Origin: Listeria cornellensis FSL F6-0969 | Lineage (GTDB): Bacteria > Bacillota > Bacilli > Lactobacillales > Listeriaceae | Assembly: GCF_000525855.1 (NCBI RefSeq) | Contig: NZ_AODE01000017.1 | Span: 1 to 64,000, forward strand | Reading direction: 5' to 3' | Length of the DNA stretch: 64,000 nucleotides | Part shown: one piece after another, positions 28,658-39,198 of the stretch | Position numbering within the stretch: position 1 is the first letter of the stretch | Layout: the number at the start of each line of letters is the position of its first letter | Notes under the pieces: model-generated | The model's input: only the letters and a program-made list of their open reading frames with translations | Told to the model about the DNA's origin: nothing | The model's database searches: none | Made by a program: the position numbers and the translations under genes

Positions 28658-28978
28658 CTATTTCTCATCGATTAGTTTCAGTGCTTCGTTAATCACTTTT
28701 TCGGCGTCTTTAATCGGCGCGCTGACAGGAACTTCTAGAATCGTTTTCCCCGCAAAGCGCTCACTATTTCTCACTTTCGTATCCACTGCAAAAATAACAA
28801 CTTCGCCGATATTCACGTCTTTTTCCGTTAGTTCATTCTCGATTCCCGTCGCGCCTTGGGTTTCCACCTTAATCAAGTCGCCCATCTTCTTCGCCCCTTT
28901 TTTCAGTGCTTGCGCGGCCATATATGTGTGGGCTACCCCCGTTGCACATGCCGTTACTGCGATAATTTTGCGTTTCAT
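28658..28978 (-). CDS. PTS fructose-type subunit IIB
   Basis: A 106-residue cytoplasmic phosphocarrier. The active cysteine is Cys11 in VTACATGVAHTYMA. It receives phosphate from IIA and donates it to the sugar during transport through IIC. The start overlaps the IIA stop by 4 nt (ATGA), showing translational coupling. Confidence 0.94.
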   Translation of the reverse strand: MKRKIIAVTACATGVAHTYMAAQALKKGAKKMGDLIKVETQGATGIENELTEKDVNIGEVVIFAVDTKVRNSERFAGKTILEVPVSAPIKDAEKVINEALKLIDEK

Positions 28979-29439
28979 ACTTCTACCACTCCTTCGTTTA
29001 AAATACGGATTACTTCTTCTTTGTCTCGCGTTTCTTTCAATCCTGCGACGATATCGTCATCCATGAGTTTGGTCGCGATTTCAGCTAGAATTTTCAAATG
29101 GGCGTCGGTTTTGTCGGAGTCGCTGATGGCAAGCAGGAAAATCATATTTACTGGCTCATCATCAAGCGATTCCCATTCAATCAAGTTTTTCGTACGAGCA
29201 AAAGCAATCGCCGAATGTTTGACGCTATCACTTTTACCGTGCGGAATCGCGATATTATTCCCAATCCCTGTCGTCGCGTGCGTTTCCCGATCCAACACAG
29301 CTTGAATGTAGACCTCTTTGTCCGCAAGAATGGCCTTCGAATCAAGAATCGTCGCCATTTCCCGAATCGCCGCTTCCTTCGTTGTCGCTTCTAAATCAAA
29401 AACGACGAGTTCTTTTGTCAATATATCTTTTACTTCCAT
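28975..29439 (-). CDS. PTS fructose-type subunit IIA
   Basis: A 154-residue phosphocarrier. The phosphorylated histidine is His67 in NNIAIPHGKSD. PTS_EIIA_2 fold. The start ATG shares a base with the stop of the upstream PRD regulator (TAATG), so regulator and transporter genes are coupled. Confidence 0.94.
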   Translation of the reverse strand: MEVKDILTKELVVFDLEATTKEAAIREMATILDSKAILADKEVYIQAVLDRETHATTGIGNNIAIPHGKSDSVKHSAIAFARTKNLIEWESLDDEPVNMIFLLAISDSDKTDAHLKILAEIATKLMDDDIVAGLKETRDKEEVIRILNEGVVEV

Positions 29440-31400
29440 TACATCCCATCCTTTATTAAATGTTCATATATTTCTTTGGAGGTCTCAAGCGTCGCCAGCT
29501 TTTCTAACCACTTTTTATTATCAATATAATTGTAAAATTGCTCGTATACCGCGTCTAAATCCAAACCATTATTCTCGGTTAACGCGATGAAGAATACTTT
29601 ATCGACGTCCACCAGTCCCCATTTCACAGGTTTTTCAAGTGTCGCAATGACGATCGCCGACTTCTTAATCAGCGCTGGATCTGCGTGCGGTGTAGCCATG
29701 TCATCAAACGACGTGAACGATAATTCCTCTCGCAAAAGGGCGCTCTCTGCAATACCGGTCTTGGCGATATCCCGCGCAATCAGCATCTCGCCAATCTCGC
29801 TAATCACTGCCTCCATCGTTGCCACATCCAACTTTGCTAAAATATGTTCCTTCTGAATCAAATCTAAAAATGGCTGACTAACTTTCTTCTTTCGGTGCTT
29901 CACCTTTTCCATATGCCGCTCCACTTGTTGCAAATCCTCTTTATTCATCATCGGGCTCACCACAATACTTGGCACCGTTTCGAGTTCGAGATAAATCGTA
30001 CTAATCACAAGATCAACATCGACATCCGACTCCATCATCGCCTGCACGGATAGGATTTTTTCAATCTGAATCATCGGGAAATACTTCTTAATTCTAGCAG
30101 CAAGCAATCTCGACGAACCAAGGCCAGTACTGCACACAAGTACCACGCGAATTGAATCAGGGAAGGAACGCATTCGCTCATGATAGGCCTCGAAATGAAG
30201 CGCGATATAAGCCGTTTCATCCTCATTTACTTGCACCTCGAATTTCGCCTCCACCTCCGTTTTCAAATACAGCGCCTCTTCAAACGCCCTCGGGAAGTTT
30301 TGCTTAATTTTACTGAGGTACGGATTTTTAAAATGCATGCCTAGTTTCAGCCGATTAATCGCCGACTTCACGTGCGTCGCCAAGCCTTCTAGCAACTCTT
30401 GATCAGACTCCGTTTCCGCCAAACATTTCGTCATAAATTCCGATACATCATCTTGCGGTTGCAACTGATTGCTAAGAAAACTGTTATTGCGCTGATTGTA
30501 AGCCGCTGCAAGATGAATCTGAATATAGCCAATTTCAAAATCAGGAATCGTGATATCCAGACGCGTTTCGAGCATATTGACAAGCGTTTCTGTATTTTGT
30601 TGTTGGAAATCCAACGCCTCTTTCATTAGGTCCATGATTTGATTTTCCACGTACTCTTTTTTGCGAATCCGTTCCACCGCAATGGCTAGATGGATCACAA
30701 TCGACTGAAAAGCATAGTCCGTAAACGCGAAATCGTACGTTTCACTGAACTCGCGCACAATCGAGATAATCTCTTTTAAGCCCTCTTCTGGAAAAATCCC
30801 AGTCACGTCCGCTTGAATCGTATCGAAAGCCTGGAGTACTTTCTCGCCTTCTTGTTTCAAGTACCAGTTGTTGCCCCAGAAATTACGGATAAACTTCGAT
30901 GTCAAGGCGCGCTTTTCTTGTTCATTGATGCGCAGTTTCATGCCTTTACTTGGCTTTTTATAGAGAACAACGCCTTCTTTTTCGAGCATTTTTGTGACTT
31001 CGATCATGTCTTTTTCAATCGTTCCGCGGCTGATGTAAAGCGCTTCTGAAAGTTCTTGGATGGTCACGTAATCGTTTGCTTTTAGTAATGTGCTGAAAAT
31101 GTAAATCACGCGCTCTTCTTTGGTGGAAGGGACGAGACTCACTTGATTGTCTAAGAAACGGGCGACTTGCGCTAAGCCTTCGCTTTCTCCGTCAATATAG
31201 ACGCCGACTTTCGGTTTACGAACGACCGTCATGCCGAACTCTTTTAGGAACTGGTCGATTTCTTTCAATGAATTAGATACTGTTTTTCCGGAGAGACTTA
31301 AGTGATCCGCAATATCTCCAACGCGTGTCTGGCCTGCCTTCATTAAAAACTGAATGATGTTCTTTTCGCGATTTGCAATCATTTTGGTTACCGCTTTCAT
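29439..31400 (-). CDS. PRD-containing transcriptional activator of the mannosyl-PTS operon (BglG/MtlR type)
   Basis: A 653-residue multidomain regulator. The N-terminal helix-turn-helix (RVGDIADHLSLSGKTVSNSL) is followed by a second winged-helix (TIQELSEALYISRGTIEKD), two PTS regulation domains (about 190-400), a IIB-like domain with cysteine in VVLVCSTGLGSSRLLA, and a C-terminal IIA-like domain (MATPHADPALI with the histidine). Phosphorylation by HPr and the cognate IIA/IIB would set its activity by sugar supply. It reads as a DNA-binding activator rather than an RNA-binding antiterminator, because it has helix-turn-helix domains and no CAT domain. First gene of the operon. Confidence 0.9.
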   Translation of the reverse strand: MKAVTKMIANREKNIIQFLMKAGQTRVGDIADHLSLSGKTVSNSLKEIDQFLKEFGMTVVRKPKVGVYIDGESEGLAQVARFLDNQVSLVPSTKEERVIYIFSTLLKANDYVTIQELSEALYISRGTIEKDMIEVTKMLEKEGVVLYKKPSKGMKLRINEQEKRALTSKFIRNFWGNNWYLKQEGEKVLQAFDTIQADVTGIFPEEGLKEIISIVREFSETYDFAFTDYAFQSIVIHLAIAVERIRKKEYVENQIMDLMKEALDFQQQNTETLVNMLETRLDITIPDFEIGYIQIHLAAAYNQRNNSFLSNQLQPQDDVSEFMTKCLAETESDQELLEGLATHVKSAINRLKLGMHFKNPYLSKIKQNFPRAFEEALYLKTEVEAKFEVQVNEDETAYIALHFEAYHERMRSFPDSIRVVLVCSTGLGSSRLLAARIKKYFPMIQIEKILSVQAMMESDVDVDLVISTIYLELETVPSIVVSPMMNKEDLQQVERHMEKVKHRKKKVSQPFLDLIQKEHILAKLDVATMEAVISEIGEMLIARDIAKTGIAESALLREELSFTSFDDMATPHADPALIKKSAIVIATLEKPVKWGLVDVDKVFFIALTENNGLDLDAVYEQFYNYIDNKKWLEKLATLETSKEIYEHLIKDGM

Positions 31401-31458
31401 TTCATATTTCCTTTCCCTAGCATTATTCTATTACAAAGCTTCCTTACCGAAAACTACG

Positions 31459-31487
31459 AAAATTACCGCATTGAATACCGTAATTTT
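31459..31487. promoter_or_regulatory. Dyad between PRD regulator and sugar transporter
   Basis: AAAATTAC (31459-31466) and GTAATTTT (31480-31487) form an inverted repeat that also contains the direct repeat TACCG. It lies in the 157-bp divergent gap and is a plausible operator for the PRD regulator or the transporter; no consensus is known to me. Confidence 0.4.
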
Positions 31488-31557
31488 GGGATATTGCCGA
31501 GTCCCCCTACGCGTGATAAGTTTAAGTGGCATTATTAATGATGAGAGGAAGCTTGTT

Positions 31558-32415
31558 ATGTTGATTTATTTTGTTGCCTTATTACCGGTTCTCGGTTGGG
31601 GGTTTATGCCCATCATTGCGAACCTAAGAAAAAGCACCCCGGAGGAGCAATTACTCGGGACGTCGATTAGCGCGCTTATATTCGCATGTATTCTATTTTG
31701 GATTGTATCGCCCGAAGTCACAATCGCTTCATTTATCGTCAGTTTCGTGTCGGGTATTTTTTGGAGTTTTGGTCAATTACTGCAATTTAAAGGAATCGCC
31801 GCGTCTAGTGTCGCCAAGGCGATGCCGATTTCCAATGGGACACAACTCGTTGGTGCTACGCTTTTTGCCGTCCTCATTTTCCATGAATGGCAGACGATGA
31901 GCGCTGTTGTGATTGGCATTTTTGCAGTGATTTTCATTTTGGTTGGGGTGGTAATGACCGGATTTCAAAAACGTGGGAATCAAATCAAGGAGTCGGTTTC
32001 CATTCATGTCTACGCTATCGTTATTCTATCTTCCTTCTTTTTAACGCTTTACGTCGTGACAAACCAGCTATTTCACGTGACTGGTTTCGCTATCATCTTA
32101 CCACAGGCAATCGGGATGCTGACATGCGCCATTGGCATTAATTTAGCGAAAAAATCTGCCATTTCCCACAAAAATGTCGCGTTCAATCTGCTGACTGGAT
32201 TATCGTGGTCGATTGCGAATCTGGGCATGTTTCTCGCGACCGCAGTGCTTGGCGTAGCCACGAGTTTCTCGATTTCGCAGGCGTGCGTGATTGTCGCGAC
32301 GATCGGCGGGATTTTGATTTTCAAGCAAAAAAAGAGCCCACTCGAGTGGACGTTTATTCTTTCGGGGGTTGGATTGATTATGGTTGGGGTTGTGTTGCTT
32401 AGTTTGTTGAAGTAA
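31558..32415 (+). CDS. GRP/GlcU-type sugar uptake protein
   Basis: A 285-residue integral membrane protein with about ten short helices, starting MLIYFVALLPVLGWGFMPII and containing the GQLLQFKGIAASSVAKAMPIS and NGTQLVGATLFAVL motifs of the glucose/ribose porter family (drug/metabolite transporter superfamily). ATG 31558 follows GAGAGGAAGCTTGTT; longer in-frame starts lack ribosome sites. Likely proton-coupled sugar uptake. Divergent from the PTS operon. Confidence 0.88.
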   Translation: MLIYFVALLPVLGWGFMPIIANLRKSTPEEQLLGTSISALIFACILFWIVSPEVTIASFIVSFVSGIFWSFGQLLQFKGIAASSVAKAMPISNGTQLVGATLFAVLIFHEWQTMSAVVIGIFAVIFILVGVVMTGFQKRGNQIKESVSIHVYAIVILSSFFLTLYVVTNQLFHVTGFAIILPQAIGMLTCAIGINLAKKSAISHKNVAFNLLTGLSWSIANLGMFLATAVLGVATSFSISQACVIVATIGGILIFKQKKSPLEWTFILSGVGLIMVGVVLLSLLK

Positions 32416-32615
32416 GCAGATTATCACAGATTTTCAGTCTTTTCATTGATACGTCGTTAAAGTCTACAAAAAAACTCATTATGTATCGCAATCACAAAAG
32501 CAACACATATATGATATAATAACAATTAGTAGCGAGTGAAAGATGGTGGCTATCCTTAATGGAAGGGGGGATGCTTATGCGAATAAGTATTTACTCTAAA
32601 GGAAGGAGATGCCTT

Positions 32616-32726
32616 GTGTCTGTAGCAGAAGCTTTGCAATTAGCAGTCGGTTTTGGAAGTCTTTTGATTTCCTTAATCGCTCTTGTTATTGCATTGATTA
32701 AGCTTAACAACGACCACAAAAAATAA
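32616..32726 (+). CDS. Holin-like type I toxin
   Basis: A 36-residue peptide (GTG 32616 behind GGAAGGAGATGCCTT): short acidic N-terminus, one membrane helix (GFGSLLISLIALVIALIKL), and a polar tail NNDHKK. This is the pattern of the putative holin-like toxins of Firmicute type I systems. An in-frame ATG at 32578 with GGAAGGGGGG upstream would add 13 basic residues. The mRNA has a TATAAT near 32515 and ends in a bidirectional terminator. A convergent antisense RNA overlaps its 3' end. Confidence 0.75.
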   Translation: MSVAEALQLAVGFGSLLISLIALVIALIKLNNDHKK

Positions 32727-32761
32727 CCATCCTCACTTCGGCAAGAGTCGATGGTTATTTT
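32724..32761. terminator. Shared terminator of toxin mRNA and antisense RNA
   Basis: TAACCATC (32724-32731) pairs with GATGGTTA (32750-32757). Runs of T follow on both strands (TTTTT on plus, TTTTTT on minus), so it can end both convergent transcripts. Confidence 0.75.
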
Positions 32762-32840
32762 TATAACAATTCAATTCAGCCACCGTCTTTTTAACGGAGC
32801 TACTAGAGGGAGTCATGTTATCGCATGGCTTCCTTTTCTT
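32725..32840 (-). ncRNA. Predicted antisense antitoxin RNA
   Basis: Transcribed from a consensus promoter (TTGACG 32870-32875, 17 nt, TATAAT 32847-32852) toward the toxin gene and stopping in the shared terminator. Length about 115 nt. It would pair with the 3' part of the toxin mRNA, as in txpA/RatA-like type I systems. Predicted from promoter and terminator only. Confidence 0.6.
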
Positions 32841-32846
32841 GTCCTC

Positions 32847-32875
32847 ATTATAGCATTTTTTGAAAATCTCGTCAA
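32847..32875 (-). promoter_or_regulatory. Consensus promoter of the antisense RNA
   Basis: Minus strand TTGACG, 17-nt spacer, TATAAT. No open reading frame follows within reach, which supports a non-coding transcript. Confidence 0.75.
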
Positions 32876-32970
32876 AATTACTTCCTTTTCCCACGAAAAA
32901 ATATCTCCTGTAGCTTCTCATTAAGAGAGTAACAAGAGATGATTTAATCTATATTGGTTTGTCATTCAGA

Positions 32971-33342
32971 TCACCGCGGTGTGAAGTATGCGTATGATTT
33001 GTACGTTTGTTTATTGTATTTTACAACGATTTCGATTTTTACTTTGTAGCCTTTTGTTGCTGTGCTGATGTTGAATTTCTTAGGTGTGCCGACTTTACCA
33101 GAGATGTAGGTTTTTTTAGACTTGTAAAAGATGGTTCCTGTATAGGCTGTGTTTTTAGGTACACCTGCAACATTTAAAGTAACATTCGTGCGTTGTTTTG
33201 GTGTCGTTGTACTTAGTGATACTTTGACTGGGTTTTTAACTGCGGCTTCAGCTTGGATGCTTGAAATACCTGTAACTCCCGCTGAAACTGGTGATAGAAC
33301 GACCAAGACTGCCATTAGAAATAACGCTATTTTATTTTTCAT
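32971..33342 (-). CDS. Small secreted protein, unknown
   Basis: A 123-residue product with a signal peptide (KNKIALFLMAVLVVLSPVSA, cleavage probably after QAEA) and a mature part of about 90 residues containing KVSLSTTTPKQRTNVTLNV and TGTIFYKSKKTY. This looks like a single beta-sandwich domain. GAGGGGAAACACGTCG precedes ATG 33342. No cysteines and no anchor. Family not recognised. Confidence 0.75.
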   Translation of the reverse strand: MKNKIALFLMAVLVVLSPVSAGVTGISSIQAEAAVKNPVKVSLSTTTPKQRTNVTLNVAGVPKNTAYTGTIFYKSKKTYISGKVGTPKKFNISTATKGYKVKIEIVVKYNKQTYKSYAYFTPR

Positions 33343-33577
33343 CGACGTGTTTCCCCTCTTTAATTAAGTATTATTTTTGACAAACCAATACATTACTTAT
33401 ATTACCATAATCGTTAGTATTCTCAAAATTCAACTTCGATGTAGTGCACACAATTTTGGTTTTCAGTGATTTTTAATTTGTGTTCAACTCGTGAAAAACA
33501 AAGGCTTTTCTATGCTATGCTTAATATGCCGTCTACCTCCAGAGACGAGTATTACTTCTGGGGAAGGGGGTGTCATT

Positions 33578-33691
33578 ATGTATATCTTTTCTACAATCCT
33601 TGCTCCCATCATTGTTGGGTGCGTCCTTGCTACATTCAATTATTGGTTGGAGATGCGGGGCAAGAAGAAAAAACGAAAGAGTAGACGGTAA
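33578..33691 (+). CDS. Fst-family type I toxin, locus 1
   Basis: A 37-residue peptide: MYIFSTILAPIIVGCVLATF, a short WLE linker, and a lysine/arginine tail. The hydrophobic STILAPIIVG core is the Fst (par/pAD1) signature; Fst inserts in the membrane when its antisense RNA is lost. GGGGAAGGGGG is the ribosome site. The 5' leader contains GCCGTCTACCTC, whose complement GTAGACGG overlaps the 3' end of the coding region, fitting the long-range pairing and direct-repeat layout of par loci. A -10 with TG extension lies at 33516-33521. Confidence 0.82.
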   Translation: MYIFSTILAPIIVGCVLATFNYWLEMRGKKKKRKSRR

Positions 33692-33703
33692 TCTAACCAA
33701 AAA

Positions 33704-33737
33704 GAAACCCCTATCTTCTCCACAAGATAGGGGTTTC
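33704..33737. terminator. Shared bidirectional terminator of Fst locus 1
   Basis: Perfect 14-bp stem with a 6-nt loop just after the toxin stop codon. Confidence 0.8.
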
Positions 33738-33768
33738 ACTTTTAGTGCCATCATGCATATCTTTTTCC
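33704..33768 (-). ncRNA. Predicted antisense RNA (RNAII) of Fst locus 1
   Basis: TTTACG (33798-33803), a 17-nt spacer and TATAAT (33775-33780) on the minus strand drive a transcript that ends in the hairpin GAAACCCCTATCTT/AAGATAGGGGTTTC (33704-33737), shared with the toxin mRNA. The first 20 nt resemble those of the predicted RNA at locus 2. Confidence 0.6.
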
Positions 33769-33818
33769 AACACCATTATATCATGGAAATCGATATTCGT
33801 AAAATAAAATCGGGAATC

Positions 33819-33845
33819 AAAAAAACTGGCCAAGGCCAGTTTTTT
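33819..33845. terminator. Bidirectional terminator
   Basis: AAAAAACTGGCC / GGCCAGTTTTTT around a 2-nt centre. It overlaps the stop codon of the small minus-strand gene at 33844-33945. Confidence 0.75.
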
Positions 33846-33945
33846 ATGCGCTGAAATAAAATAAGTTTGCTAATACTGCAATCAATGTCCCTAAAAGACA
33901 AATTCCCACTAAAATGATTAGCGTCCATACTAATTTGCGGCTCAT
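33844..33945 (-). CDS. 33-residue membrane peptide
   Basis: Starts at ATG 33945 behind GGGGTGATTCGA: MSRKLVWTLIILVGICLLGT and one hydrophobic helix, ending FYFSA. It has a good ribosome site and a terminator at its stop, so it is probably expressed. Family not recognised; it could be a small membrane regulator. Confidence 0.55.
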   Translation of the reverse strand: MSRKLVWTLIILVGICLLGTLIAVLANLFYFSA

Positions 33946-33985
33946 TCGAATCACCCCACGTTTTTTTTTGACACCGATGCGCGCT

Positions 33986-35529
33986 TTATCTGTTATTTCT
34001 CTCTATCTTAACATTTACTTGGCTTTTTTGCCAGTCAATTAGGCGTTCGTAGCTTCCCATTAGCTGTGTGGTGATTTGTTGGAAAATCGGTTGAAGTTCT
34101 TTATAAATCGCGACATTCTCGAGATTCGGTTGATAGACGTGCGTTGGTGGTAGTTTTTTCGGGAGTTCAAGTGTTGGTAAAATACCTAGTGTATGCAGGG
34201 CGATGATTGCAGCGCCTAGGCTTGAGCTTTCGATTGTGTGGGGTACGATGACTTCACGGTCGAAAACGTCGGCAACGAGTTGACACCAAACGGGATGCTG
34301 GGAAAGGCCTCCGGTGACGTGAATTTTGTCGTGCGGGTCGCTCATCACTTCGTAAACGTGTGCTAAATTAAATGCAATGCCTTCTAAAATGGCTCGGATG
34401 AAGTGGGCGCGTTTGTGATTAATCGTGAGTCCAACGAAACTACCGCGAATCTGGTCGGTCCAATAGGGCGCGCGTTCGCCTAGTAAATAGGGTTGGAAAA
34501 GTAGGCCGTTTGCGCCGGGTGGTGTTTGAGCGATGCTGTTGATAAATCCGGTGAAATCGTTTGCCGCGCGCTCGGCGTCTGTACCGAATTGTTCTAATCC
34601 CCAAGCGAGGACGGCACCGCCATTGTTTACCGCTCCGCCTTGTACGAAATAGCCGTTCGCGACACCATAGCAAAAGGTTCGCTGCCAATCGTCGACGTGA
34701 TATATTTTTGTTAGTTTGCGAACGGCGCCGCTTGTTCCGACAGTTAGCGTGACATCGTGTTCGCCGACGGAGCCTATGCCGACATTGGCAAGCGCGCCAT
34801 CACTGCTTCCTACGACAAAAATCGTATTTTCTGCGATGTTGCAGAGTGCTTCTCTCCACGCTGGCAAGACGCCTTGAAAAGAGTGCGATTCCGCGACTAC
34901 TTTTGGCAATTGGGCTGTCGTGATCTGCGTGATTTCGAGTGCAAGCGATTCCCAGTCATGCGCCAACATGTTATAGAGCCCTGACGCAGAAGCCGACGCC
35001 TCGTCAATCACATATTCGCCGAACAACGCATGCCAAACATAACTTTTTATCCCGATATATTGAGCCGTTTTCGCCACGACATCCGGAAAATCATCATGCA
35101 GCCAGCAGAGTTTCGCAAAAGGCTCATCGGATGAATCGGCGTCCCCGTTTTTTCGTAAACTTGATGCAAGTAAAAATCGCGTTTTCGGTGTTCCAAAGCC
35201 TCGCCGCTGCGCTGATCCGCCCACGTAATGCAATTCGTCAACGGTTCGCCGTCCGCGTCCACCGCAATCAAACTGTGCATCGCCGCACTAAAAGAAATCG
35301 CTCGCAAAGCTTTCGCATCCAGGTCCGCCGTCTCCATGACAGCCCGAATCGCTTCCACAACCGCCTCCAGAATCACGCGCGGCTCCTGCTCCGCCATCCC
35401 AGAATCGTCCGTCAACAACGGATAGCCTCGCGATTCCCGCGCCACTAACTCACCATCCACATCAAAAATCACCGCTTTCGTGCTCGTCGTCCCAATATCG
35501 ACACCCATTACAAAAATCACATTTCCCAT
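33986..35529 (-). CDS. gntK: FGGY-family gluconokinase, frameshifted
   Basis: Phosphorylates gluconate with ATP for entry to the pentose phosphate pathway. The N-terminal ATPase motif is MGVDIGTTSTKAVIFD, followed by a GYPL....AEQEP segment typical of GntK rather than xylulokinase; TVGTSGAVR and HVTGGLSQHPVWCQ lie in the second domain. A base is missing near 35121 (GGCT for GGGCT), splitting the gene after GTPIHPMS; with it the reading continues PFAKLCWLHDDFP and gives about 514 residues. ATG 35529 follows GAGGGTGACGTGG. No gluconate permease adjoins it. Confidence 0.85.
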
Positions 35530-35575
35530 CCACGTCACCCTCAATTTTTCCTCATTTGTCCCCAATTATAACGAT

Positions 35576-35614
35576 AAAAAAAAGCGGAGTCAAGGTTTAG
35601 CCCTTGAAATCCGC
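35576..35614 (-). terminator. Terminator between short ORF and gluconokinase
   Basis: On the minus strand GCGGA...AAGG/CCTT...TCCGC folds into a two-part stem followed by eight T. It lies 47 bp upstream of the gntK start and 13 bp after the stop of the 27-codon ORF, so it ends that short transcript or acts as an attenuator for gntK. Confidence 0.7.
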
Positions 35615-35626
35615 GTGTCTTTCCTT

Positions 35627-35710
35627 TCATTGTCTAATCAAACCGTTAGTAACAAAAAGATATTCATTGAAAACAAGTGCAATAATCTTTTTAATCATGT
35701 TCTTTCTCAT
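35627..35710 (-). CDS. Candidate 27-residue peptide with own terminator
   Basis: ATG 35710 with GGGAATGGAAAA before it; a second start (MIKKII) is at 35698. The basic N-terminus, a hydrophobic middle and NEYLFVTNGLIRQ end suggest a small amphipathic or membrane peptide. The terminator at 35576-35614 follows at once. It could be a small protein gene or a leader peptide of gntK. Not recognised. Confidence 0.4.
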   Translation of the reverse strand: MRKNMIKKIIALVFNEYLFVTNGLIRQ

Positions 35711-35911
35711 TTTTCCATTCCCTACTTTCTAAACTAGTTATACTTATTCCTGACAAAACAGCATTTTCAATCTAAAATATAAAGTAGTGGAGGGCATCTT
35801 TGCTCACCGCCCTTCCGTTTCGGTATAGCGAACCGCATCTTTGTTATCCCGCCGCGCCTTGTAGTATACTTAACCTGTATGCTAAAAATAGCAATTGCGA
35901 AAGGAAGATAA

Positions 35912-37859
<1,948 letters not shown>

Positions 37860-37875
37860 TTTAAAAGGAGTAAAA

Positions 37876-37944
37876 TACTATAAAGTAAAAGCTTTAGACA
37901 CAACTGGTAAAGTTCTTTACACATCCACACAAACTATTCAATAA
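37876..37944 (+). pseudogene. Relic of the 3' end of a surface-protein-like gene
   Basis: A 22-codon open stretch without a start reads YYKVKALDTTGKVLYTSTQT and stops at 37944. It resembles the end of an extracellular beta-sandwich domain. Only this tail remains, next to a terminator. Weak evidence; it may be chance. Confidence 0.3.
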
Positions 37945-37952
37945 GTTAACGA

Positions 37953-38002
37953 AAAATACCCCGATTTCTCAGATTAAATCTTTGAGAAATCGGGGTATTT
38001 TT
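37953..38002. terminator. Bidirectional terminator between fghA and MFS gene
   Basis: A stem of about 18 bp (AAAATACCCCGATTTCTCA and complement) with T-runs on both strands separates convergent genes. Confidence 0.85.
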
Positions 38003-39176
38003 ATGATGTCTGGCGGATTTTTGCAACATTACTCGTAAACAATCCTGCCACACAAATCGCGATAAGTACGAAAATAAACGCATTCAGCAAACCAAAATAG
38101 TTCGCCAAGAATCCAAGCAACGGTGGCCCTGCAAGCGATGCGCCGTAGCCTGCCAGCGTCACCAAACTCACTCGTTTCACCGCGTACTGACTCTCATCCC
38201 CAGCAGCGGAGATTGTCATTGGGAATCCGAGCGAAGCGCCCAGTCCCCACAGGAATATAGCGATGACGCACAACACAATCGAAATTTTCAGGATGACTAG
38301 AAGTAAGCCGATTGCAGCGAGTGCCACGGCGATGCGGAGTAGCAACACGCGGCCATACGTATCGATTAGGCGGCCACTCACCAAACGCCCACTAATCATG
38401 CCGGTCAGGAAAACACCATAAATCACAGTACTAAAACTATGCGAAACATTGTAGCCATCTACCATCGCGAGCGGAATCCAATCATTCGCCGAGCCTTCGA
38501 CAAACGCGAGACAGAGCGCCATAATCGCCAGCGCCACCGTCCGTTTATTTAGCCACAAACGCTTGTCCGCAGCGCTTTCTTCCGCATTCGCCTTCTTATC
38601 CGCCGCCGAATCCTTACCAATTCCCGCCGGCACGAATCGCGTCGAAATCATCAGAAGCGCGAACAATAAACACGCCACAATCGTCAAATGCAGGCTGACT
38701 GAGATGCCTAACTTGATGCAAATCGCTCCGACTCCTGCTCCCACAAGCGTTCCAATACTAAACGCCGCATGCAACACTGGCAAAATCGTCTTTTTGATCC
38801 GGTATTCAATCTCCGTTCCTTCTAAATTCATGGCGACATTACACATCCCAGCGCCCATTCCAAAAATGAATAGCGCCGCGAAAACCACGATTTGGCTTGC
38901 GACGAGCGCACCAATCGAAAGCGCAATGAAACCACTAAACATAAAAAATGCACTCGTCATAATCGCAAATCTACCGCCACGCGCCCGAACAAATACGTTG
39001 GCGAGCACCAATCCTAGAATCGAACCCATCGACAATCCGAGCAAAATAATCCCCATCGTCCCCGTCGTCGCGTGCAATGCATCCCGCAATTCCGGCGTTC
39101 GTGAAATCCAGCTCGAGAAACTAAATCCACACGTCGTAAAAATAACTAATATCGCATAATACCACTTTTTCTCCAT
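38001..39176 (-). CDS. Major facilitator superfamily transporter (YbjJ-like)
   Basis: A 391-residue protein with about twelve hydrophobic segments. It begins MEKKWYYAILVIFTTCGFSF with SSWISRTPELRDAL. The group resembles E. coli YbjJ, and the adjacent HAD phosphatase resembles YbjI, repeating that gene pair. The substrate is unknown. The ROK regulator upstream suggests a sugar or sugar derivative. Confidence 0.85.
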   Translation of the reverse strand: MEKKWYYAILVIFTTCGFSFSSWISRTPELRDALHATTGTMGIILLGLSMGSILGLVLANVFVRARGGRFAIMTSAFFMFSGFIALSIGALVASQIVVFAALFIFGMGAGMCNVAMNLEGTEIEYRIKKTILPVLHAAFSIGTLVGAGVGAICIKLGISVSLHLTIVACLLFALLMISTRFVPAGIGKDSAADKKANAEESAADKRLWLNKRTVALAIMALCLAFVEGSANDWIPLAMVDGYNVSHSFSTVIYGVFLTGMISGRLVSGRLIDTYGRVLLLRIAVALAAIGLLLVILKISIVLCVIAIFLWGLGASLGFPMTISAAGDESQYAVKRVSLVTLAGYGASLAGPPLLGFLANYFGLLNAFIFVLIAICVAGLFTSNVAKIRQTS

Positions 39177-39198
39177 AAAAACTCCCTTTTCTCTCGGT

